From: Aestuariivivens sediminicola
Lineage (GTDB): Bacteria > Bacteroidota > Bacteroidia > Flavobacteriales > Flavobacteriaceae
DNA: 64,000 nt
Assembly: GCF_022662015.1 (NCBI RefSeq)
Contig: NZ_JAKMCM010000006.1
Span: forward strand, 124,001 to 188,000
Direction of reading: 5' to 3'
This document shows, piece by piece, positions 50,049 to 58,142 of this stretch (positions are counted from its first letter, which is position 1; the number at the start of each line of letters is the position of its first letter). Below the pieces are notes generated by a model. The model ran no database searches. It saw nothing but the letters and a program-made list of their open reading frames with translations, and was not told the origin of the DNA. Made by a program: the position numbers and the translations under genes.

Positions 50049-50559
50049 CACAAGGGCCCTTAAAAAAGCATTGATGATAGTTTTGATGTGTTTGATAGGG
50101 TTACAATTGCATGGCCAGAACAGCACCGTTGAACAATGGTATCAGGTCATTTCAAAATTGCGGAATGATGTGAACCATAATTTTTTAAAAACTTTAAGAC
50201 CGGCAATGGCAGATTTTGAGATGCTCTTTTTAAATAAGGATTACGCTGATAAGGCCATGACGTATGCCAATACGAAATGGGATGGTATCGATAAGGTCCC
50301 GGATCATAGTATGAAACCACCGCATGACACTGATAAAGTACGCTTATTAATGGCGACAAAGCAGGACTTATTGGCTTCGATAACCCATGGTTTACCTGAA
50401 GATTACAGCACACTTGGGAAATACTTAAAAGACGATGTCGTGGTTTATGGACTACAATATGTTGATGATAATGGTGAGGAACAAAAAACAAGAGCCGCTT
50501 TTTTTTATGTCAATGATCGATGGATCATCATACCTCAAACATTCAAAGCCTTTCAATAA
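50041..50559 (+). CDS. small secreted protein of the ligase operon
   Basis: Protein of 172 aa with a signal peptide (ALKKALMIVLMCLIGLQLHG, then Q as in many Bacteroidota signals). The mature part is mostly helical first (VEQWYQVISKLRNDVNHNFL), then a C-terminal beta segment (VVVYGLQYVDDNGEEQKTRA, NDRWIIIPQTFKAF). I recognise no family. The ATG at 50041 overlaps the ligase stop (50048) and its own stop is 3 nt before the sulfurtransferase ATG, so translation is probably coupled. An in-frame TTG at 50035 is an alternative start. Confidence 0.8.
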   Translation: MHSTRALKKALMIVLMCLIGLQLHGQNSTVEQWYQVISKLRNDVNHNFLKTLRPAMADFEMLFLNKDYADKAMTYANTKWDGIDKVPDHSMKPPHDTDKVRLLMATKQDLLASITHGLPEDYSTLGKYLKDDVVVYGLQYVDDNGEEQKTRAAFFYVNDRWIIIPQTFKAFQ

Positions 50560-50562
50560 GCC

Positions 50563-51381
50563 ATGTCAGATTTAGAAATAAAACATCCTGTTGTCTCTGT
50601 TCACTGGCTTCATGAAAATTTGAATGCCGAGAATATAATCATTCTTGACGGTACCATTGATAAAGGGTCCAGTACCATCGCGGACCAGCTTCCACAGAGC
50701 AGATATTTCGACATTAAGCATAAATTCAGCAATACATCCGATCCCTTTCCCAATGCCTTTCCTTCCGAGGCACAATTTCAAACAGAAGCTCGAAACCTGG
50801 GTATTAACATCGATAGTGTCATTGTGGTATATGATGATAAAGGCATCTATTCGAGTGCCAGGGTGTGGTGGATGTTTAAGGCTTTTGGCCATACCAAAGT
50901 CGCGGTACTCAACGGAGGGTTCCCGGCCTGGGTAAAGGCCGGTTATCCGGTTGAACCCATGAGACCCTACAGCGGTCCAAAAGGTAATTTTAAGGCGCAG
51001 TTTCGACCCGACACCATGGTGTTCTTTGATGCTATGAAAACCATTTCTGCCGACCGAACCGCCAGGATTTTAGATGCCCGATCGGCGGCACGTTTTAATG
51101 CTGAGGTAGCCGAACCTCGAAAGGGATTGCGGAGCGGGCATATTCCAAATGCCGTCAGCTTACCCTATACAGCACTCATGGATGAGGAGCTGTTAATGGA
51201 TAAAGAAGCATTGGAAAAGAGGTTTAATACTATCGCTGATAAGGATGACAAACTTGTGTTTTCCTGTGGTTCCGGTATTACGGCCTGTATCCTGGCCTTG
51301 GGAGCCGAAATTTCAGGCTATAAAAACTGTGCCGTTTATGATGGTTCATGGACCGAATGGGGCACATTAGTAGAAGCATAA
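50563..51381 (+). CDS. rhodanese-type sulfurtransferase (3-mercaptopyruvate sulfurtransferase-like)
   Basis: Two-rhodanese-domain enzyme of 272 aa. The N-terminal domain is inactive (YDDKGIYSSARVWWMFKAFG, VAVLNGGFPAW). The C-terminal domain carries the active cysteine near residue 235 in FSCGSGITACILALG; the CGSG[IV]T loop is typical of mercaptopyruvate rather than thiosulfate sulfurtransferases. It transfers sulfane sulfur to thiols or thioredoxin. It ends 2 nt before the N-formylglutamate amidohydrolase start. Its role in the operon is unclear; a thiol-containing substrate of the ligase would fit. Confidence 0.9.
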   Translation: MSDLEIKHPVVSVHWLHENLNAENIIILDGTIDKGSSTIADQLPQSRYFDIKHKFSNTSDPFPNAFPSEAQFQTEARNLGINIDSVIVVYDDKGIYSSARVWWMFKAFGHTKVAVLNGGFPAWVKAGYPVEPMRPYSGPKGNFKAQFRPDTMVFFDAMKTISADRTARILDARSAARFNAEVAEPRKGLRSGHIPNAVSLPYTALMDEELLMDKEALEKRFNTIADKDDKLVFSCGSGITACILALGAEISGYKNCAVYDGSWTEWGTLVEA

Positions 51382-51383
51382 TT

Positions 51384-52214
51384 ATGGAAAAATTATCTGT
51401 AAACGAGATTATTTATAAAATAAGACAGCAGCATATCTTTGAAGCGGTGTCTTCGGATTATTCATTTCGGATTAAAATTGCAGATTATGTACCCTATGTT
51501 TGTGGCGCAGTACATGATGGCCATCAGTTTAGAAAGGAGCTTTGGGATTCGTGTCTGCATACCGCATATGAGCGCTGGTATGAAGAGGATCCTGAAACCA
51601 GGACGATGGTTCAATCACATCCTATAGTTATTGCGGGATGCGACTCCAGGTTCGAATATGATTTGAACAGGGTTCCGGAAGAGGCCGTTTTTGTTACAGC
51701 CTGGGGTAAACCGTTGTGGAAAGAGCCACTCCCTGAGGTGATGGTTCAAAAGAGCCTCGAAAAGCACGCCAATTTCTATAAGGTGGTCTTTGCCCTCATA
51801 CAGACTGTTGAATCCCGGTTTGGGTTCTGTACGGTTTACGATATGCACAGTTATAACTGGAAACGTTGGGACAGGGAAGTGCCGACCTGGAATTTAGGCA
51901 CAAGCAATATTGATAACAAGCGGTTTGGCATGGTGGTGGAGCAATGGCGTCAAAGTCTTTCTCAAGTCCAGTTCCCCAGAGGTATAAAATCGACCTCAAA
52001 AATTAATGACACCTTTCAGGGCAATGGGTATTTTTTAAGATTCATTACTCAGAATTTCAAAAATACCTTAGTTTTGGCAACCGAAATAGCTAAAGTGTAT
52101 TGCGATGAGTACGATCAGATCATTTATCCGGAAGTGGTTAAGGCCGTTGAAACGCAATTGGCGGAACGTATTGAAAAGCATGCTATTGAAACATTCGAGA
52201 CCTTTAAAAGATAG
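51384..52214 (+). CDS. N-formylglutamate amidohydrolase-like (HutG-type) enzyme
   Basis: Zinc amidohydrolase of 276 aa from the ATG at 51384. Family signatures: VHDGHQF, the GCDSRFEYDLNR segment with conserved Arg residues, the DMHSYN metal-binding motif, and WNLGTSNIDN. Classic HutG hydrolyses N-formylglutamate in histidine breakdown, but no hut genes are near. In this operon it more likely removes an N-acyl group or cleaves an amide on a glutamate-like product. An upstream in-frame ATG (51348) lies inside the preceding gene and is unlikely. Confidence 0.88.
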   Translation: MEKLSVNEIIYKIRQQHIFEAVSSDYSFRIKIADYVPYVCGAVHDGHQFRKELWDSCLHTAYERWYEEDPETRTMVQSHPIVIAGCDSRFEYDLNRVPEEAVFVTAWGKPLWKEPLPEVMVQKSLEKHANFYKVVFALIQTVESRFGFCTVYDMHSYNWKRWDREVPTWNLGTSNIDNKRFGMVVEQWRQSLSQVQFPRGIKSTSKINDTFQGNGYFLRFITQNFKNTLVLATEIAKVYCDEYDQIIYPEVVKAVETQLAERIEKHAIETFETFKR

Positions 52215-52219
52215 ATAAA

Positions 52220-53380
52220 ATGAAGATGGACCGGCAGGTATCAACAGAAATTCTCCTAGACATCGATAACGCTATCGATGCTTTAGTTAAGCAAATTGAA
52301 CTGCTCAGTTATGTTAATCCCATAAATATAGAGGAGGAAAAGGAGCGATTCTTTTCATCGAAATATGTAAAGCCTCCGGTTTTTGAATATCCCGAAATAA
52401 ATTTCGATCGGTTTAGATTACATAGGGAGTTATTTACGCAACCCCTGGAACTGATCGAGGACGAACAGATTAAAAACCTTTATGAGGAGATCATTTACGC
52501 CTATTCGGGCCTCATACAATGTATTGAGACCATAGGCACTGAAAAAAAATTCTATTATAATTGCCTGCACTGTTTTGGTACGCCCACGGAAACAGATGTC
52601 GAAAATGCCAAATTCATTCTGCATTTTGAAGACGAAGATGATCAGGACCCTATTTTTAAACCTAAATATTCGGCTCAGCAGGCCGAATCGTTTTTCAGAT
52701 CCTTTTCGCAACGGTACGACTTTAGTTATGCCATAAAACATTCCAGTCAGATCTCGGCCATTGCCATGGTGTTGAACAACGTTAAAACCCTGGTTTTAAA
52801 TACCAATTATACGTTTTCTGATAACGAAATTGCCGTCCTGACCAACCATGAGATAGGGGTACATATGGTGACAACAATGAATGGTATGTTACATCCTTTG
52901 AAAATATTTTCACATGGTTTTCCCAATTATGAGGAAACGCAGGAAGGCTTGGCGGTTTTTGCAGAATACATGAGTAATAACCTGACCATACGACGATTGA
53001 AAGAATTGGCCTACCGCGTTATTGCAGTGGATAGTCTGGCCAAGGGGTACTCCTTCTCCAGGACCTTCAGGTTATTGCACAATCAGTATGATCTGGACCG
53101 TGAAAATGCCTATTATATTACGGTTCGTGCCCATCGGGGTGGCGGGTTTACCAAAGATTATTTGTACTTAACCGGATTGAAAAAGGTGTATGACTATTAT
53201 CACGAGGGCAAGGATTTAAGTCTTCTGTTAACCGGTAAAGTGACCATGGAGTATCTTGATGTAATCGAAGTCCTGATTGACAAGGGTCTTGCTGTTCCTG
53301 CCAGGCATATTACAGATGCCTATGCCGAAAATAACAATACCAACAGGACCGTAGATTTTATTTTAAAGAGTCTCAAATAA
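52220..53380 (+). CDS. DUF1704 / QEGLA-motif zinc peptidase (MATCAP-related)
   Basis: Protein of 386 aa of the DUF1704 family, named in databases flavohemoglobin expression-modulating QEGLA motif protein. It shows the gluzincin-like zinc site HEIGVH (210-215, HExxxH) and the distal EETQEGLA (238-245), with Tyr/Arg-rich surroundings (TVRAHRGGGFTKDYLYLTG). Eukaryotic members (KIAA0895L/MATCAP) are carboxypeptidases that remove C-terminal tyrosine from tubulin, so a carboxypeptidase role is likely. It starts 5 nt after the amidohydrolase gene and is the last gene of the operon. Confidence 0.9.
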   Translation: MKMDRQVSTEILLDIDNAIDALVKQIELLSYVNPINIEEEKERFFSSKYVKPPVFEYPEINFDRFRLHRELFTQPLELIEDEQIKNLYEEIIYAYSGLIQCIETIGTEKKFYYNCLHCFGTPTETDVENAKFILHFEDEDDQDPIFKPKYSAQQAESFFRSFSQRYDFSYAIKHSSQISAIAMVLNNVKTLVLNTNYTFSDNEIAVLTNHEIGVHMVTTMNGMLHPLKIFSHGFPNYEETQEGLAVFAEYMSNNLTIRRLKELAYRVIAVDSLAKGYSFSRTFRLLHNQYDLDRENAYYITVRAHRGGGFTKDYLYLTGLKKVYDYYHEGKDLSLLLTGKVTMEYLDVIEVLIDKGLAVPARHITDAYAENNNTNRTVDFILKSLK

Positions 53381-53415
53381 CAGGCACCTTAGCCCTTTAG
53401 AGGACCTTTGCAGGA

Positions 53416-54123
53416 TTAGGCTGTATTACCCCTGTTTTCTCTGCCATATATGGATTTCATATCCGGACGTTCGGTACAGTAATAATGGACCCATATATAG
53501 ATGTGGCTAAATAGTGCTATTGCTATGGCCGCTTCCGATTTTAAAAGGATACCGGGGACCCATAGGATCAGAAAACCGAAGAGGTACATGCCGTTAGAGG
53601 TGAATTTAAAAATGCCTTTTCTTACGAATCCCATGGTTTTGTATTCGTCCGGGTAGAAATGGTCTATTCCAAACGCCCTGTTGATTCCAAAATAGGTCTT
53701 TACCGAATAAAAGAGATAAAGGGAGGGAATCAGTAGGATGACCGCGATCGTATAAGCTAAATAAGAGGCCATACGTATGGTGCCCTGATTCGAAACGGCC
53801 AATAAAATAAGTGTGACCGGGCGAAGAAGAATAAGCATTGCAAATCCGATTTTATAAAGGGTAAATCCTCGTTTTCCAAACCTTGTAGAAATGCCTTTTT
53901 GGTAAAGTTCAATTCTCCAACACAGCATGACATAGACCTGATGGAGTACAGGTATAATTACCGTTAGGAGCATCCATTCTGTTGTACTCAACCCCCAAAG
54001 GCTGCCCGAAGTCATGCCGACATGGGTCTGTGCATACCAATACAGCAAACAAAGTAATATGAGCAATGCAATAAAGTGCCAGCCCTGGTGATTAAACGTT
54101 TTTTTTAAATTAAGAAATGGCAT
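53416..54123 (-). CDS. membrane protein, phospholipid/isoprenylcysteine methyltransferase-like
   Basis: Integral-membrane protein of 235 aa with about five to six helices. The C-terminal region FKFTSNGMYLFGFLILWVPG followed by HYYCTERPDMKSIYG resembles the R-H-P-x-Y.../E-R-pattern of the PEMT/ICMT family that methylates phospholipids or prenyl-cysteines using SAM. The usual RHP triplet is degenerate here (KFTSNGMY), so activity is not assured. It is convergent with the ligase operon (35-nt gap) and downstream of the PhoD-like gene. Confidence 0.6.
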   Translation of the reverse strand: MPFLNLKKTFNHQGWHFIALLILLCLLYWYAQTHVGMTSGSLWGLSTTEWMLLTVIIPVLHQVYVMLCWRIELYQKGISTRFGKRGFTLYKIGFAMLILLRPVTLILLAVSNQGTIRMASYLAYTIAVILLIPSLYLFYSVKTYFGINRAFGIDHFYPDEYKTMGFVRKGIFKFTSNGMYLFGFLILWVPGILLKSEAAIAIALFSHIYIWVHYYCTERPDMKSIYGRENRGNTA

Positions 54124-54228
54124 GACAGGGTTATGAAATGGCTTTTATAAATTCAATTAAAGAAGAGTCATATGTCAATTGTTTTGGAGGTTTACCGGAT
54201 GCTATGCATATCCTAACCTAACACCTTA

Positions 54229-55881
54229 CTATTCGTCAAGTTCAACGCGGTATGGAAAGCCTTGAAACTGTTCGGCATTCGGTGCAGAGACATCACTATC
54301 CCTTGGCCAGCATTCGAAAGTGACCGCTTTCTCGTCTTTATGAAATCGTATGAGACCATAGCCTGCTCCCTGAGATGGATTATCCGGATTGACATAGGCA
54401 TGCATGGTTATTTTATTATTAAAACCATCAAGGTATCTTCCATTCCAAGGCAATAAACCATTAGAATTGGGGCCTGCTTTTTCATCTTCCGGCCACCACC
54501 ATCTGCTGTAATAATTGTTCACGATGGCCGGGACAACAAAGGCCCATGGGCCATCTTCAAAAGCATCAATGCCATGTTTAATGACGGTTGCCAAATGCTG
54601 ATCTCCCGCAATGTGAACGGCATTAGCCTTTTTAATGGCCGTCAGTGCTCTGTTCCTTCCGGACTGTGGCCAACCGTTAGAATCCATATCGGCATGCAGT
54701 CGATTGTCCATACTACCATGTATATGAGCCCCTCCGCAGAAACCTGTTTGCGATAGAACGACTTTAAGATGATCCGTGTCCTTCTGTCCCCAGGTATCCA
54801 AAAAGTCGAGTTGCCTTTTCCCAAGTAATTCAAGTCCTTCCAGATCGACACTGGCAGGGTCATAGTTTGGATCCCTGATATGGTCCGGCCTCGGTCCGAT
54901 CTGCGGTATTTTGCCTTTCGGGCCCGATTTAAATTTTCTATCTTCTATAATGGCAAAATCAACACCACCTACGATAAGGTTGGTATAGTATACCCCTATG
55001 CCTTGTTTAATTGGAGCAGGATCAAAAGGATCCGGTAAATGACTGGTTTGGCAACGCTCCACCATCTTCACATATTCAGGGTGATAAAAATAGCCGCCAT
55101 CATCTCCGGCAGGTGTCGATGCCTTCTTACCGTATTCTCCCCAGAGGTTGCCCTGACCAATATCATGATCATCAGGGATGGTAATACATGGGCGATTTCT
55201 AAACACCTCTCTAAACTGCATCCCGAATTTTAACCATGCCGCTGTATGTTCAGAGTGGTCATAGGACTGATCGCCTGCAAAAAACACAATATCCGGATCC
55301 TGGTAGTTGATGTTTTTAACGTATTGGTCTCTGTCGCCTCGATCCTTATTACTGTTACAGGACAGCGCGGCTAACACAATATCTTTTTTGTCCTTCGGAT
55401 CCTTTCTAATCAGACCTTCATATGTGGCATTACTGCCATGTCGCAATCTGTAGGGTGTGTCCTCCCGGGCACTCCAATTTTCCACACGAAATGTCGCAGA
55501 CCAACCCAGGTCATTGACCTTCTCCGTCATGATGTCCTGCCACCTGTCGTCTTTTTTAATTTCTAAATGAACCGCTCTCGATTCATCGGGATACAATGGA
55601 AAAAGTTGTGCTGTGAGCTTCAGTGTGTTGTTGTGCACTGTATATATACCAAATGCAATGACCTCCTCTCGATTGACTTTAACATCGATTATGGGGTTGG
55701 GTTTGCGGTTCCACCAGTCATTCGTCGCAATGGTGTCAATATCTTGAAAGGGAGCAAGGTGAGGCGGTTTTAATTGGTCATTGCTTTTGTTTGAGGCGGA
55801 TCTGTTACAACTGCTGCATACAGACAACATAAGGATTGTAAATAGGAGGTGGGTTGCAGTTTTCATAATGTTAGTTTTCAT
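54229..55881 (-). CDS. PhoD-like metallophosphatase/phosphodiesterase lipoprotein
   Basis: Exported alkaline phosphatase D-type enzyme of 550 aa. The N-terminus has a lipoprotein signal ending LSVCSSC then NRSASN. Metal-site motifs: FFAGDQSYDHSEHTAAW (near 202), TIPDDHDIGQGN (near 238), and VHIAGDQHLATVIKHG (near 424). N-terminal beta domain residues 60-165 are typical of PhoD. It is probably anchored in the periplasm or on the cell surface and releases phosphate from organic esters. The start could be M1 (55881) or M6 (55866). No pho box was recognised upstream. Confidence 0.9.
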   Translation of the reverse strand: MKTNIMKTATHLLFTILMLSVCSSCNRSASNKSNDQLKPPHLAPFQDIDTIATNDWWNRKPNPIIDVKVNREEVIAFGIYTVHNNTLKLTAQLFPLYPDESRAVHLEIKKDDRWQDIMTEKVNDLGWSATFRVENWSAREDTPYRLRHGSNATYEGLIRKDPKDKKDIVLAALSCNSNKDRGDRDQYVKNINYQDPDIVFFAGDQSYDHSEHTAAWLKFGMQFREVFRNRPCITIPDDHDIGQGNLWGEYGKKASTPAGDDGGYFYHPEYVKMVERCQTSHLPDPFDPAPIKQGIGVYYTNLIVGGVDFAIIEDRKFKSGPKGKIPQIGPRPDHIRDPNYDPASVDLEGLELLGKRQLDFLDTWGQKDTDHLKVVLSQTGFCGGAHIHGSMDNRLHADMDSNGWPQSGRNRALTAIKKANAVHIAGDQHLATVIKHGIDAFEDGPWAFVVPAIVNNYYSRWWWPEDEKAGPNSNGLLPWNGRYLDGFNNKITMHAYVNPDNPSQGAGYGLIRFHKDEKAVTFECWPRDSDVSAPNAEQFQGFPYRVELDE

Positions 55882-56332
55882 ATGGATTATTGCAGAATTA
55901 ACCGTATGACGGTCATATCAAAAGTAAACAAATAAATTAATAGAAATTGACGACACCTTAGTTAAAAATGAATACCACTAAAGAATGTCTTAATTGGGTT
56001 TTTGTTGAGATAAAAATCTAGCAATTTGATCTCAATTTAAGCATTTTTTAATGTGCTCACGGGTTTCCATCCCTCGTTTCATGCCTGGTCTATAAGCCCA
56101 AAATTTCATGGGTATGGAATGGAAAAAACATAAGCATAAAATGGCGAAAACACAGGCATGGAATTTTATTTTTCCCGCATCTTTTTTAAGCCCTGTAAAC
56201 ACTGGTGTTCCCAAACGTATTTTCGGTTTATACACCAAATTAAGTGTAATAGAATGCTATAGCTGTGCACTTCAGGAGTGCTATAAAGATCCTCTTTTTT
56301 TTAGTAAACAGGTCTTATTAAAGGTTAATTCA
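55882..56332. other. non-coding stretch between phoD-like gene and repeat array
   Basis: AT-rich upstream region of the PhoD-like gene followed by about 300 bp with overlapping open frames on both strands (plus 56108-56401, minus 56032-56238) that have low-complexity content and no recognisable family. I see no gene here with confidence. The plus frame runs into the repeat unit at 56333. Confidence 0.5.
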
Positions 56333-56687
56333 TGTCATTCCTGCCTTTCGACTATGGCCCAGGATAAACTACGGCAGGAATCCATTATAGATAGATTTTA
56401 ATTCTTAGTAATGTTCTTTTTCCCATTGCCACAAAAAGAACCAAACCTGCCTACCTGGCGGATGGCAGGCAGGAAAGTCTAGTCCTTATGGCTTCGGCGG
56501 TCAATATGGTTTTATGTTCATTTTTTTGCTTGTCCAAAAAAATGAACCAAAAAAAGGACACCAATAGTAGGAATTTCACCTGCGGTGAACCAAGCTCAAA
56601 ACTTGGCGTCGCTTCACTCCTGAATCTCCAAGCTTTTGAGCTTATATTTTTACTATTGGATAAGAGCAATACAGATTTGAATTATCT
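56333..56687. repeat. direct repeat unit A, 355 bp
   Basis: First copy of a 355-bp direct repeat. It begins TGTCATTCCTGCC, contains GTTCTTTTT/AAAAAGAAC and GTTCATTTTTTTG/AAAAAAATGAAC hairpins, a CCTGCC/GGCAGG-rich palindrome near 56440, and ends TTGAATTATCT directly at the next copy. Short ORFs on both strands inside it (for example minus 56451-56669) are repeated exactly in copy B and are not likely genes. Confidence 0.93.
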
Positions 56688-57042
56688 TGTCATTCCTGCC
56701 TTTCGACTATGGCTCAGGATAAACTAGGGCAGGAATCCATTATAGATAGATTTTAATTCTTAGTAATGTTCTTTTTCCCATTGCCACAAAAAGAACCAAA
56801 CCTGCCTACCTGGCGGATGGCAGGCAGGAAAGTCTAGTCCTTATGGCTTCGGCGGTCAATATGGTTTTATGTTCATTTTTTTGCTTGTCCAAAAAAATGA
56901 ACCAAAAAAAGGACACCAATAGTAGGAATTTCACCTGCGGTGAACCAAGCTCAAAACTTGGCGTCGCTTCACTCCTGAATCTCCAAGCTTTTGAGCTTAT
57001 ATTCTTACTATTGGATAAGAGCAATACAGATTTGAATTATCT
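56688..57042. repeat. direct repeat unit B, 355 bp
   Basis: Second copy of the same unit, exactly 355 bp after the first, differing at only a few bases that I could find by eye (CCCAGG/CTCAGG and CTACGG/CTAGGG near the left end, one T/C near the right end). Near identity means recent tandem duplication. Confidence 0.93.
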
Positions 57043-57478
57043 TGTCATTCCTGCCTTTCGACTATGGCTCAGGATAAACTACGGCAGGAATCCATTATAG
57101 ATAGATTTTAATTCTTAGTAATGTTCTTTTTCCCATTGCCACAAAAAGAACCAAAAAGGTCTAGTCCTTATGGCTTCGGCGGTCAATTCTAATTTTAAAG
57201 GCTAAAATCCATGAATTCCTCCCGATGGTCGTCAAACAATATGGATTTTTACGCCTTTTTCAATTGATTGACACTCGCCTGCCAGCTATTAGGGACTTTA
57301 ATTACTTCAGATATTAATATATCCGGCTCCTCCCTTAAGACTAAGGGAGGTGGCCCCTCCCGAATACTAGGGATCGGGGGGACGGAGGGTTCTGATTATT
57401 TAATTCAAAATTCTTTTTTATTTCTACTTGTGGATTCCTGCCTACCTGATCGACTGGCAGGCGGGCGCAGGAATGACA
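57043..57478. mobile_element. MITE-like unit C with 12-bp terminal inverted repeats
   Basis: 436-bp unit with TGTCATTCCTGC at the left end and its exact inverse complement GCAGGAATGACA at the right end (57467-57478). Each end is part of a hairpin: left CATTCCTGCC...GGCAGGAATCC, right GGATTCCTGCC...GCGCAGGAATGACA. The left ~100 bp match units A and B; the rest is shared only with unit D. No transposase is encoded, so it would be non-autonomous. Confidence 0.75.
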
Positions 57479-57602
57479 AAAGAAATTCGAATTTGTAATT
57501 GCTTAAGAAGTATGCAGTAATTCAATTATTCGGCAATATAAACTGCCCCGAATCCCCAATCGAAGTCATTTGGTATTACTTAGATTATATTTGACAACGA
57601 TC

Positions 57603-58014
57603 TGTCATTCCTGCGAAGGCAGGAATCCATTATAGATAGATTTTAATTCTTAGTAATGTTCTTTTTCCCATTGCCGCAAAAAGAACCAAAAAGGTCTAGT
57701 CCTTATGGCTTCGGCGGTCAATTCTAATTTTAAAGGCTAAAATCCATGAACTCCTCCCGATGGTCGTCAAACAACATGGATTTTTTACGCCTTTTGCAAT
57801 TGATTGACACTCGCCTGCCAGCTATTAGGGACTTTAATTACTTCAGATATTAATATATCCGGCTCCTCACTTAAGACTAAGGGAGGTGGCCCCTCCCGAA
57901 TACTCGGGATCGGGGGGACGGAGGGTTCTGATTATTTAATTCAAAATTCTTTTTTATTTCTACTTGTGGATTCCTGCCTACCTGATCGACTGGCAGGCGG
58001 GCGCAGGAATGACA
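57603..58014. mobile_element. MITE-like unit D with 12-bp terminal inverted repeats
   Basis: 412-bp relative of unit C with the same terminal repeats TGTCATTCCTGC and GCAGGAATGACA. It differs mainly in the left hairpin: D has the compact perfect stem ATTCCTGC-GAAG-GCAGGAAT, whereas A-C have a ~30-nt loop. The interior is nearly identical to C, with scattered substitutions. 124 bp of unrelated AT-rich sequence separates C from D. Confidence 0.75.
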
Positions 58015-58142
58015 GATAAATGCGTAATTAATAATACGCTTATTCAACCAACTAAGCTCTAAGATCTATAGACTACTGACTAAAAACTAAAGCATAATGC
58101 GATAGCTTGTCATTCACTCAATTCAATTGGGTTGATTCCGCC

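Noticed and set aside
51384-52214. Histidine-utilisation (hut) function for the HutG-like enzyme
   Set aside because: No hutH, hutU or hutI is nearby, and the gene is packed into the ligase/peptidase operon.
56451-57100. Pairs of identical short ORFs on both strands in the repeat units (56451-56669, 56806-57024 and plus-strand partners)
   Set aside because: They are duplicated exactly with the 355-bp repeat, overlap on opposite strands, encode low-complexity hydrophobic runs created by poly-T/poly-A hairpins, and show no domain or leader. They are better explained as repeat DNA.
56333-58014. CRISPR array
   Set aside because: The repeats are hundreds of bp long and tandem, without short identical repeats and unique spacers, and no cas gene is near.
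57268-58019. Repeated ORF of 71-76 codons in units C and D
   Set aside because: It runs through the terminal hairpin of each unit and has the rare residue pattern of palindromic DNA. No start context, no family.
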